Shown here in pieces: positions 47,243-57,044 of a stretch of DNA of 64,000 bases (positions are counted from its first letter, which is position 1; each line of letters begins with the position of its first letter). The translations under genes and the position numbers were made by a program. The notes below the pieces were generated by a model. It made no database searches and was not told the DNA's origin. It saw only the letters and a program-made list of their open reading frames with translations. Source of the DNA: Tragulus kanchil (lineage: Eukaryota > Chordata > Mammalia > Artiodactyla > Tragulidae); assembly GCA_022376925.1 (NCBI GenBank), contig JAIOJX010000002.1, forward strand, positions 65,000,001 through 65,064,000, given 5' to 3'.

Positions 47243-47631
47243 ACCATAAAGAAGGCTAAGCCCTGAAGAACTGATGCCTTTAAACTGTGGTGTTTCAGAA
47301 GACTCTTGAGAGTTCAAGTAGATCAAACCAGTCAATCCTAAATGACACCAACCCTGAATATTCATTGGAAGTACTGATGCTGAGGCTGAAGCTCCAATAC
47401 TTTGACCACCTGATGTGAACAGATGACTCATTGGAAAAGACCCTGAGGTTGGGAAAATAGAAGGCAAAATTAGAAGGGGACAACAGAACAAGATGGTTGG
47501 ATGGCATCACTGATCCAATGGACATGAATTTGAGCAAGCTCCAGGAGATGGTGAGGACAGGGAAGCCTTGTGTGCTGCAGTCCATGGCATTGCAAAGAGT
47601 CAGACATGACTGAGCGACTGAACTGAACTGC
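47243..47631 (+). mobile_element. BovB LINE 3' end
   Basis: Continuation of the element: gaactgatgcctttaaactg, ccctgaatattcattggaag, ctttgaccacctgatgtgaa, ggacatgaatttgagcaagc, tgactgagcgactgaactga. The end is the sequence shared with Bov-A/tA SINEs. Duplicate at 48442-48830. Confidence 0.93.
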
Positions 47632-47756
47632 ATGATAAGGAATAGGTAACTTGTAGAGTATGTACCTGTTAGTTTGAATCTGGAGAGGGGTCTGCTAGTA
47701 ATCAGGGGGTTTTGTTCCCAGATACACAAGGCATGCAAGATGATCAAGATAGCTGG

Positions 47757-48021
47757 GAGGGCTTCCCTGGTGGTCCAGTGGATAAAGAGTCTGCCTTGCA
47801 GTGCAAGGGGCACCAGTTCGATCCCTGGCCTTGGAGGATCCCATACAGAGCGCCTGGACCATTGTGTCCAATTATGAGCCAGTGCTCTGGAGCGCAAGTG
47901 TCCAGAGCTGGTGCTCTGCACTAAGAGAGGCCACTGCAATAGCAGGCCCATAAAGGCCAAAGAATAAAGATGGATGAAAATAAATAAACAAATAAAAACA
48001 ATAAAAGAGGCCAAAATTAAA
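47757..48021 (+). mobile_element. CHR-type SINE, duplicate copy
   Basis: Copy of 46557-46822 made by duplication N, missing one G at its head (gggagggcttccc versus gggaggggcttccc). A chance frame of 155 codons (47974-48441) starts in its tail and runs on into BovB. Confidence 0.92.
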
Positions 48022-48024
48022 AAA

Positions 48025-48441
48025 ATGAAGATTGCTTGGAGAAATATCAATAATCTCAGGTATGCAGTTGACACCAACCCTATGGCCAAAAGTGAAGAGG
48101 AATTAAAGAGCCTCTTGATGAAGATGAAAGAGGACAGTGAAAAAGCTGGCCTAAAACTCAACATTCAAAAAACAAAGATCACGGACTCTGGTCCCATCAT
48201 TTCATGGCAAATAGATGGACAAACAATGGAAACAGAGCCAGACTTTATTTTCCTGGGCTCCAAAATCACTGCAGATGCTGATTGCAGCCATGAAATTAAA
48301 AGACAACTGCTCCTTGGAAGAAAAGCTATGACAAACCTAGACAACATATTCAAAAGCAGAGACAGGATCACTTTGCCAAGAAAAGTCCGTATAGTCAAAG
48401 CTATGTTTTCCCCAGTAGTCATGTATGGATGTCAGAGATGA
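48025..48441 (+). pseudogene. BovB reverse transcriptase remnant, duplicate copy
   Basis: Second copy of the remnant at 46826-47242 with the same YAVD change (48061-48072) and the same terminating TGA, so both lesions precede the duplication. It differs from the first by six base changes in 48220-48243 and is otherwise nearly identical. Confidence 0.9.
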
Positions 48442-48998
48442 ACCATAAAGAAGGCTAAGCCCTGAAGAACTGATGCCTTTAAACTGTGGTGTTTCAGAAG
48501 ACTCTTGAGAGTTCAAGTAGATCAAACCAGTCAATCCTAAATGACACCAACCCTGAATATTCATTGGAAGTACTGATGCTGAGGCTGAAGCTCCAATACT
48601 TTGACCACCTGATGTGAACAGATGACTCATTGGAAAAGACCCTGAGGTTGGGAAAATAGAAGGCAAAATTAGAAGGGGACAACAGAACAAGATGGTTGGA
48701 TGGCATCACTGATCCAATGGACATGAATTTGAGCAAGCTCCAGGAGATGGTGAGGACAGGGAAGCCTTGTGTGCTGCAGTCCATGGCATTGCAAAGAGTC
48801 AGACATGACTGAGCGACTGAACTGAACTGCATGATAAGGAATAGGTAACTTGTAGAGTATGTACCTGTTAGTTTGAATCTGGAGAGGGGTCTGCTAGTAA
48901 TCATGGGTGGTTATCTGTCTATACCACTGACAGCATTCAGTCACTAGAATTCCTAGGTTCATCTGTATAGACAGATGACCAGTACAGACTAATTAAAT

Positions 48999-49042
48999 AT
49001 AACTGAACTCTTTTTTTTTTTTTTTTTTATAACTGAACTCTT
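48999..49042 (-). mobile_element. Poly(T) run flanked by 14-bp direct repeats (tail-only insertion?)
   Basis: ataactgaactctt at 48999-49012 and again at 49029-49042 flank a pure T run. On the minus strand this is a poly(A) tract between 14-bp direct repeats: the footprint expected of an L1-machinery insertion truncated down to its tail. A slippage or assembly origin is not excluded. Confidence 0.5.
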
Positions 49043-49727
49043 GAAGGAAAGAAATGGAGACACATATGGCAGGCATCTGACTAGGTAAGGATGCCATCTA
49101 ACAAAGACTTAAGAACTAAGATTCTTAATTGATAGTGAAGTATGTGTTTATGTGTTTTAGAGGCTCTATGGAGGCACCCTCTTGCTAAGGAATATTCAGG
49201 AAATTAGTCATCATCAACTTACACAAGATGAACGGAAGTGGTCTCATTCGAACAGGTAAATGAGAGAGAGAATTAAAATTGGGAAATGTGCTTCTGCTCA
49301 CATTACCTTGTTAGCATCTTACAGCTAACCTGTCAACTAAGTTGGAAGATGTACCTCCCAGGTGAGGGAAAACTGAATTCTATAATACAGAACACCATAT
49401 CACCTAAAGTGTCTGGGTTTAAGAAAATGTAGAGAGAGTTGACCTACTGTATAGTCCACTGAAATTGGAATCTTGACCATAGTTCCTCAAGAAGGAGTTT
49501 ACCAGTAAAAAGTAAAGTGGTAAAAAGTCAATTGGTGAGATGTTTCACAATGGAATATGCAAGACCCATAAGGAGAAGGCATACCTCACAGAGGAGGCAA
49601 TTCTCTTTCAACCACTGTGAGGTGAGCACTCCCCAGGAAGTCCCTCATGAACCAAAAGGTGATCGACAGTAATTTTCAGAATTGTGACCTCCTTAGGGGT
49701 CTCTTTTTTCTCATCTCATATGCATAC
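49043..49727. other. No recognised feature
   Basis: Single-copy-looking DNA without domain-bearing frames. Confidence 0.5.
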
Positions 49728-49807
49728 CCATGGCCTATTCATGTTGATGTATGGCAAAACCATTACAACGTTTTAATTACCTTCCAATTAAAATAAATAA
49801 ATTAAAA
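49728..49807 (+). mobile_element. L1 3' terminus, tail only
   Basis: tggcctattcatgttgatgt, atggcaaaaccattacaacg, taccttccaattaaaataaa then taaattaaaa: the sense 3' terminus of ruminant L1, about 80 bp, severely 5'-truncated. It is the complement of the 3' end seen at 19745 and 20913. Confidence 0.75.
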
Positions 49808-49849
49808 GACAACAAATTAAATAGATGATTTCCTTAATAAATTGTGCAT

Positions 49850-50052
49850 GTGTGCTAAGTAGCTTCAGCTGAGTCTACTCTTTGCGACCCTGTGGACTGT
49901 AGCCCACCAGGCTCCTCTGTCCATGGGATTCTCCAGGCAAGAATACTGGAATGGGTGCCATGCCATCCTCCAGGGGATCTTCCCAACCCAGGGATTGAAT
50001 CCCTGCATGTCTTATGTTTCCACATTGGCAGACAGGTTCTTTCTCCTAGCCC
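49850..50052 (-). mobile_element. Bov-tA SINE
   Basis: Antisense: tgtgctaagtagcttcagct, ctttgcgaccctgtggactg, agcccaccaggctcctctgt, ggcaagaatactggaatggg, gggattgaatccctgcatgt, attggcagacaggttctttc. Near full length. Confidence 0.92.
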
Positions 50053-50569
50053 CATCGAATACATGCAGATTGCTTAGATAATAAAAAATATATTGAGCCA
50101 AAATAAAACAACTTGAAAAACAAGTTGAGCAAAAGAACTTGTAGCAAATATTGAAAGCTCTTATCTACATTGGTTTATGTAAACGGCTCATAAAAATAGT
50201 AAGAAAAGCTTCAAGAGTCTCAATTTATAAATTAATAATTTATACTGAGGGAATGTAAATATTTTCAACAGCAGTAATGATAGAATACAAATGAAAATGA
50301 TCACATAATGGTATTTCTGGAGAAAAAATGAAAGGGATATTACAGTCCTTTCATTAATTTTAGCAGAGAAAAATGAAATCAATTTGCCAATTCTTACTAA
50401 GAAACTAAATATTCCTTTGGTCTAGTAAATTTACTTGTACAAATATAACTTTAAAAATAAATAATAATATAAGACTGAAAAACTATGCACAATCACATTC
50501 ATTAACACCTGGCAGATTTGTGATCACACTGGCTTCATCCCTAAGTAGTTCTATGGCTTTGACGGTTAT
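50053..50569. other. AT-rich DNA, no recognised feature
   Basis: Strongly AT-rich. The 64-codon antisense frame 50188-50382 is composition-driven. Confidence 0.5.
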
Positions 50570-50712
50570 TTCTCTGAGTGAATGTTACTTTTATTGTCTA
50601 TAAAATATGATAAGATGATGAGAATCTCTATGTCATACAAGTATGTGCTGAGATGGTATATATAAAATGCTAACAGTGTGCTAAATAAATGACAGAAATA
50701 TAGTATTACTAA
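50570..50712 (+). mobile_element. MIR fragment
   Basis: Sense MIR texture: tttctctgagtgaatgttac, attgtctataaaatatgata, ataaaatgctaacagtgtgc then taaataaatgaca. Degenerate. Confidence 0.45.
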
Positions 50713-51052
50713 TATAGCTCTAGAATATTAAAATATTAAATAATGAAAAAGACTATTATCTTATAATATTATGTTAATAAAATATATAAAGCTACACAAA
50801 GTCGACTCTCAGAGTGGAAATTGCCCAAAAATGTGAGCCATGCTGAAGTAGATTAGGGTCCCCATTGCACACCTGGAGTAGAGCCTTCATCTTAGGAGAA
50901 AGGACTGGGTGGAGGAAGCCCTCCCATGACTTCTTTAGCCTTACTCACCTAGAACATAGCTTCCGCAACAGGAAAACTGAGGGGAATGATAAGCACTGGT
51001 GTTCTTCCCAACTTGGGGAGATACCATAGCCTTCAACTGAGCTCTGGGGCTT
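50713..51052. other. No recognised feature
   Basis: AT-rich to 50790, then mixed DNA. Confidence 0.45.
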
Positions 51053-51166
51053 GGGGAGAGGGGGAGGAGCAAATTTCAACAGAAAGGAAATTTTTAATGG
51101 GAGGAAAAGGAAGGAAGAAAATAGGGAGGGAGGAAGAATGGATGGAAAGAATGACAAATGAAAGAA
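51053..51166. repeat. Purine-rich (GGA/GAA) tract
   Basis: Nearly pure purine stretches (51053-51069 and 51099-51136, for example ggaggaaaaggaaggaagaa) with scattered interruptions. The 116-codon antisense frame across it is a low-complexity Ser/Pro/Phe artefact. Confidence 0.7.
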
Positions 51167-51436
51167 ATTTAGTCTATAAAAATATCCTGGAGAGAAACAT
51201 AGCACAGTGTTAGCAATAGATGTTGGTGGCAGACTGAAAAACATATCTTCCCTGAGTATAGCTGAAAATGTATTGAATAGGTGATTCACTTCCAAAATGA
51301 TACTGTGATAAGCTCTGTAGACCTGCTCCCCAGCAAAACTGTCATAATTGATAAAAATTATCTTTTTAAATAAATGGTCAGACAGTCATTTAAAATCTCT
51401 GCAAATTGTACTGGGGACATACAGCTTACAAAATAC

Positions 51437-51609
51437 ATACTCCATGGACTGTAGTCCACCAGTTTGCTCTGTCCATGGAATCCTCTAGGCAAGAATATTG
51501 AAGTGGGTTTCCATTCCCTTCTCCAGAAGATCTTTCTGGACCAAGGATTGAACCCAGGTCTCCTGCATTGTGAGCAGATTCTTTACCATCTGAACCACCA
51601 GGGAAGCAC
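51437..51609 (-). mobile_element. Bov-tA SINE, 3' end short
   Basis: Antisense: actccatggactgtagtcca, ggcaagaatattgaagtggg, ccattcccttctccagaaga, aggattgaacccaggtctcc, tgaaccaccagggaagcact. A short (CA)n at 51617-51631 follows. Confidence 0.9.
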
Positions 51610-51929
51610 TCCCACCCCAACACACACACACAATTTATTCAAGAATATCTCTTAAATCACTGTGAGGTCAGGACCTACTCCCTCCTTCCTCCTCCTCAGC
51701 TCAGTGTGATGGAAGCTCTACTCTAAGTCAGTATAACCAAGAACACAGATTTCTGCTTCCCTTTTTCCCACAACGAGAAGCTCAGAGGCAAAGGTGGATA
51801 TATGGGCATTGCCATATCCAGCGTCATGAAAATATATGCTGTAAAATGACCAGTTTTCAGAAAAACTATGAATGTGCCAAGAAAGAGGAAAGCATTTCTC
51901 ATACATAGGGAAAAATAATAGAAGACAAC
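51610..51929. other. No recognised feature
   Basis: Short (CA)n then unrecognised DNA; may include the degenerate start of the HAL1 below. Confidence 0.4.
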
Positions 51930-52660
51930 ATGAGAAGGCCTGCATGCCAGACTTAACAGAAATTTCAAAACAGTTACTATAAACATGTTCAAGAACTAAA
52001 GTGAAACATGATTAAAGAAGCAAAGGAAAAAGAAATGACAATATCTCACAACATAGAAAATATCAATAGACAAAATTCTTTAACAAATGAATGGAAACCT
52101 TAGAGCTGAAAAATATACAGATACCTAGAAAGAAAAACTCATGAGGGGCTCATAGTAGATCTGAATTGGCAAAAGAAAGAATCAGTAAGCTTGATAATAA
52201 ATAGAGATGATGCAGTCTGAAGAACAGAGGGAAAACATGAAGAAAAAATCAACAGAGTCTTAGAGAAACACTGGACACCACTAAGCTGGGCAACATGCAT
52301 GTATGCATGTAGCATGTGTGTCAAAAGGAGAGGAAAAAGAAATTTAAAAAAAAATAATCCAATAAAATTATCCAATTTGATGGAAAAATTATCTATACCC
52401 TTAAGAACTCCCAATAAGATAAACAGAAAAAGATCTACCCATACACATATCTAGAGAAAACAATAGAAGCTAAAGATAAAGAGAAAATCTTCAAAGTTAA
52501 GATAAAAATAACTCATCATAAACAAGAGAATAATAACATTTACAGATGACTTCTCATTACAAATAATGGTGACTGGAAGAAGTAGGATGATATTTAAATT
52601 GCAAAAAAATAAAAATCCTATAAGAATCTTATATCCAACAAAACTATCTTTAAAAGGTAT
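51930..52660 (+). mobile_element. HAL1 (half-L1) ORF1-type remnant
   Basis: Sense HAL1/L1 ORF1 texture in order: gagaaacactggacaccact, ttatccaatttgatggaaaa, ctaaagataaagagaaaatc, ttacagatgacttctcatta, aaataatggtgactggaaga, cttatatccaacaaaactat. Stops and indels throughout; the last about 30 codons stay open and run into the L1 that follows. Confidence 0.6.
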
Positions 52661-52663
52661 GGG

Positions 52664-54456
52664 CAAAGTACCACTTTCACCACTATTATTCAACATAGTC
52701 CTGAAAGTTCTAGCAACAGCAATAAGAGAAGAGAAAGAAATAAAGGGAATCCAGATTGGAAAGGAAGAAGTCAAGCTCTCTCTTTTTGCAGATGACATGA
52801 TATTACACATAGAAAACCCCAAAGACACTGTTACAAAACTATTAGAGCTAATCAATGAATTCAGCAAAGTTGCAGGATACAAAATCAATATACAGAAATC
52901 ACTGGCATTCCTATACACAAACAATGAAAAATCAGAAAACGAAATCAAAAAGGCAATCCCCTTCACCATTGCAACCAAAAGAATCAAATATCTAGGAATA
53001 AACCTACCCAAAGAAACAAAAGAATTGTACACAGAAAATTACAAGACACTCATGAGAGACATTAAAGAAGATTTAAACAGATGGGGAGATACTCCATGTT
53101 CCTGGGCTGGAAGAATCAATATTGTGAAAATGACCATACTACCAAATATCATCTACAGATTCAATGCAATACCTATCCAACTACCATTGACATTTTTCAC
53201 AGAACTAGACCAAAGAATAACATAGTTCATATGGAAACACAAAAGACCTTGAATAGCCAAAGCAATCCTGAGAAAGAAAAACGGAGCTGGAGGAATCAGC
53301 CTCCCTAACTTCAGACTATACTACAAAGCAACAGTCCTCAAGACAGTATGGTACTGGCACAAAAACAGAACTATAGACCAATGGAACAAGATCGAGAACC
53401 CAGAGATAAACCCACGCACCTACGGGTACCTTATTTTTGACAAAGGAGGTGAAACTATAAAATGGGACAAAGACATTCTCTTCAACAAGTGGTGCTGGGA
53501 AAATTGGACAGCTACATGCAAAAAAATGAAGTTGGAACATTCCCTGACAACATGCACAAAGGTCAACTCAAAATGGATTAAAGACCTAAATATAAGACCA
53601 GAAACCATCAAACTCCTAGAGGAAAATATAGGCAAAACCCTCAAGGACGTCAATCAAAGCAAGATCTTCTCTGACCCACGTACTAGAATAGTGGAATTAA
53701 AAAGAAAAATGAACATGTGGGACCTCATGAAACTTAAAAGCTTTTGTACAGCAAAAGAAATCACAAAAAAGCGGAACAGATACCCCACAGAGTGGGAGAA
53801 AATCATAGCAAATGAAACAACAGACAAAGAATTAATCTCCAAAGTCTACAAGCAACTCAGACAACTCAGCACAGGAAAAATGAACAACCCAATCAAAAAA
53901 TGGGAAAAAGATCTAAAGAGACGCCTTTCCAAAGAGGACATACAGATGGCCCAAAAGCAGATGAAACGATGCTCAACCTCGTTTATTATTAGAGAAATGC
54001 AAATCAAAACTACAATGAGATATCACCTCACAACCGTCAGAATGGTCATCATCAAAAAATCTGCAGACAATAAATGCTGGAGAGGGTGTGGAGGAAAGGG
54101 AACCCTCTTGCATTGCTGGTGGGAATGTCAATTGATACAGCCTCTATGGAAGACAGTATGGAGATTCCTTAAAAAACTCAAAATAGAAGCACCCTATGAC
54201 CCAGCAATCCCACTATTAGGCCTATATCCTGATGAAATCAAAACTGAAAGAAGCACCTGTACCCCAATGCTCATTGCAGCTCTCTATACAATAGCCAGAA
54301 CATGGAAGCAACCTAGATGTCCATAGACAAATGAATGGATACAGAAGCTCTGGTACATATATACAATGGAATACTACTCAGCTGTTCAAAGAAATGCAGA
54401 AGACTCAGTCCTAATGAGGTGGCTAGCTCTAGAACCTATCATAAAAAGTGAAGAGG
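52664..54456 (+). pseudogene. L1 ORF2 C-terminal half, decayed
   Basis: 5'-truncated L1 ORF2 starting within the reverse transcriptase. It shows the [10 protein letters not shown] block near 52677-52706, the catalytic FADD motif intact at 52785-52796, and the C-terminal cysteine-rich knuckle (CX3CX7HX4C) near 54076-54128. A single frame runs almost the whole length. It is broken by TAG at 53223-53225, TGA at 53250-53252 (CpG decay of an arginine codon is likely) and TAG at 54324-54326, so it could not make a working protein. The frame opens upstream at 52566, inside HAL1, which gives a 219-codon fused open stretch by chance. The element stops at about 54456 without a 3' UTR or poly(A), against BovB sequence. 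Few lesions suggest a much younger age than the adjoining HAL1. Confidence 0.93.
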
Positions 54457-54463
54457 GACTACT

Positions 54464-54928
54464 GGGTCTGTATAGTCAAAGCTGTGGTATTTCCAGTGTT
54501 CATGTACAGATGTGAGAGTTGGACCATAAAGAAGGCTGAGCACTGAAGAATTGATGCTTTTGAATTGTGGTGCTGGAGAAGATTCTCAAGAGTCCCTTGT
54601 ACTGCAAGGAGATCAAACCAGTCAATTCTAAAGGAAATCAACCCTGAATATTCACTGGACGGACCGATGCAGAAGCTGAAGCTCTCACACTTTGGCCACC
54701 TTATTCTAAGGGCCGATACACTAGAAAAGATCCTGATACTGGGTAAGTTTGAGGATGGGAGGAGAAGGGGGTGACAGAGGATGAGATGGTTGGGTGGCAT
54801 CACCGACTCAATGGACATGACTTTGAGCAACCTCCGGAAGATAATGAAGGACAAGGGAATCCTGGAGTGCTGCAATCTATGGGGTCACGGAGAGTTAGAC
54901 GTGGCTTGGTGACTAAACAACACTCCTT
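54464..54928 (+). mobile_element. BovB LINE 3' part
   Basis: Sense BovB from tatagtcaaagctgtggtat, gttggaccataaagaaggct, gaattgatgcttttgaattg, aaccagtcaattctaaagga, cactttggccaccttattct, atggacatgactttgagcaa, ggtcacggagagttagacgt. A 69-codon piece (54565-54774) keeps the family frame. Confidence 0.93.
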
Positions 54929-55042
54929 TGGTAGGAGGACTTGATGGAAGAAGTAATTGGTTAAATAGCAACTGCCTCATGAATAAACATGTTTTGTCTT
55001 AAAAGGGCTCTTTTCTCAACTAGCTGCCATATTTTCAGGCAG
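54929..55042. other. No recognised feature
   Basis: Short AT-rich stretch between BovB and MIR. Confidence 0.4.
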
Positions 55043-55145
55043 TTTTGAAGGTATTTTACATACATTATCTTTAATTCTCATACAATAGATTTTACAAATG
55101 AGAATATTAGAGTTTTACAAAGAGGTAATTTTCACGTAACAAGTA
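55043..55145 (-). mobile_element. MIR fragment
   Basis: Antisense MIR: aggtattttacatacattat, ctttaattctcatacaatag, gattttacaaatgagaatat. Its continuation is interrupted by the following SINE. Partly repeated at 56142-56228. Confidence 0.5.
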
Positions 55146-55159
55146 TATATTACTTTTTG

Positions 55160-55376
55160 CTGTGCTATGCTCAGTTGTGCCCGACTCTTTGTGACCCTAT
55201 GAACTGCAGCCCACAAGGCTCCTTGGTCCATAGGATTTTCCAGGCAAGAATACAGGAGTGAGTTGCCATTTCCTTCTTGAGGGGATCTTCCTGATCCAGG
55301 GATCGAACCTATGTCTCTTACATCTCCTGTACTGACACACAGATTTCTTACCACTATAGGCATCTGGGAAGCCCTA
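55160..55376 (-). mobile_element. Bov-tA SINE
   Basis: Antisense: tgctgtgctatgctcagttg, cgactctttgtgaccctatg, ggcaagaatacaggagtgag, ccatttccttcttgagggga, gggatcgaacctatgtctct, ggcatctgggaagccc. Confidence 0.92.
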
Positions 55377-56141
55377 ACAACTATATGGTGCAGTTAAAGA
55401 GTAAAAGTTCAGGAATGCTTATCACATCATTCTATGTGAATTATTATAATCTAAAACTGTGTGAGCCACAAAACAAATTTTACTTAAACACATTTTGCAT
55501 ATTATCTGATACAAAATGAAGAACAGAGAATTGAAATTTGTAGTCAAATTCCAAAGTCCTGAAGGAAAACTCTTAGGACTTCTTAAATATTAAACCTTAA
55601 AAAGCACCTGTGAAAGTAATGCATTTTTTTCACCCTTTCTGGCTACGTATCATTAAAGACATTTATCACTCATTTCCTTAAAAATGACTGCATGTTGCCA
55701 GTTGATGGAGAAGCCTTGGTCACATTTATGAAAAATCTTAAGAGATTCCTTCTCTATTTGGTTGCAAAATATATCATACCAAATATCTTCTCAGCTCAGT
55801 AAATTACAGCAATGTCCCTCATATATTGTATAATATCTTAACAATATATACTTAAACACTACACTCTTCCTAATTCTTTAGATTGGCTTTACTAAAGGAA
55901 GGATAATATTAGGCGTAAGAGGATCTTTAAAGTAGCTACAGGTTCGCAGTTATTTGTTATCTGTACATGTTGTTATACAGAAAAAAAATTTTTTTTCCAA
56001 TAGAGAAGTAAACCAGCAATGGAATTTTGACAAGAAGATTTGCACAATTCCAATTAGGATTCAGGTCATGAAGAGTAATAAACATTGGTTATAATCTCCT
56101 GCTTGTGGGAGCCTCTTAAAACATGGAGTCCTTGATGAGAT
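55377..56141. other. Unrecognised DNA inside duplication O
   Basis: AT-rich single-copy-looking DNA with an A8T8 run near 55981-55997; repeated to 57230. Confidence 0.4.
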
Positions 56142-56242
56142 CATACATTATCTTTAATTCTCATACAATAGATTTTACAAATGAGAATATTAGAGTTTTA
56201 CAAAGAGGTAATTTTCACGTAACAAGTATATATTACTTTTTG

Positions 56243-56459
56243 CTGTGCTATGCTCAGTTGTGCCCGACTCTTTGTGACCCTATGAACTGCAGCCCACAAG
56301 GCTCCTTGGTCCATAGGATTTTCCAGGCAAGAATACAGGAGTGAGTTGCCATTTCCTTCTTGAGGGGATCTTCCTGATCCAGGGATCGAACCTATGTCTC
56401 TTACATCTCCTGTACTGACACACAGATTTCTTACCACTATAGGCATCTGGGAAGCCCTA
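56243..56459 (-). mobile_element. Bov-tA SINE, duplicate copy
   Basis: Copy of the SINE at 55160-55376 made by duplication O, identical at all positions I compared. Confidence 0.92.
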
Positions 56460-57044
56460 ACAACTATATGGTGCAGTTAAAGAGTAAAAAGTTCAGGAAT
56501 GCTTATCACATCATTCTATGTGAATTATTATAATCTAAAACTGTGTGAGCCACAAAACAAATTTTACTTAAACACATTTTGCATATTATCTGATACAAAA
56601 TGAAGAACAGAGAATTGAAATTTGTAGTCAAATTCCAAAGTCCTGAAGGAAAACTCTTAGGACTTCTTAAATATTAAACCTTAAAAAGCACCTGTGAAAG
56701 TAATGCATTTTTTTCACCCTTTCTGGCTACGTATCATTAAAGACATTTATCACTCATTTCCTTAAAAATGACTGCATGTTGCCAGTTGATGGAGAAGCCT
56801 TGGTCACATTTATGAAAAATCTTAAGAGATTCCTTCTCTATTTGGTTGCAAAATATATCATACCAAATATCTTCTCAGCTCAGTAAATTACAGCAATGTC
56901 CCTCATATATTGTATAATATCTTAACAATATATACTTAAACACTACACTCTTCCTAATTCTTTAGATTGGCTTTACTAAAGGAAGGATAATATTAGGCGT
57001 AAGAGGATCTTTAAAGTAGCTACAGGTTCGCAGTTATTTGTTAT

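Larger units (their letters stand above)
46541..48903. repeat. Tandem duplication N, unit about 1200 bp
   Basis: 46541-47706 recurs at 47742-48903. Between them lies about 35 bp of filler (47707-47741) that matches neither flank closely. The first 180 bases overlap the end of duplication M. The copies are nearly identical except for six substitutions within 24 bases (47021-47044 versus 48220-48243). Confidence 0.95.

Noticed and set aside
47295..48164. 289-codon antisense open frame, the longest in the window
   Set aside because: It runs antisense through BovB and a CHR SINE and across the duplication filler at 47707-47741. Its content is explained entirely by those repeats.
51053..51166. 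Protein-coding frame through the purine-rich tract (116 codons, antisense)
   Set aside because: The open frame results from biased composition that lacks stop codons on that strand.
52566..53225. 219-codon frame as a possible domesticated RT gene
   Set aside because: It is L1 ORF2 fused by chance to HAL1, with downstream in-frame stops at 53223 and 53250 and no N-terminal endonuclease or promoter.
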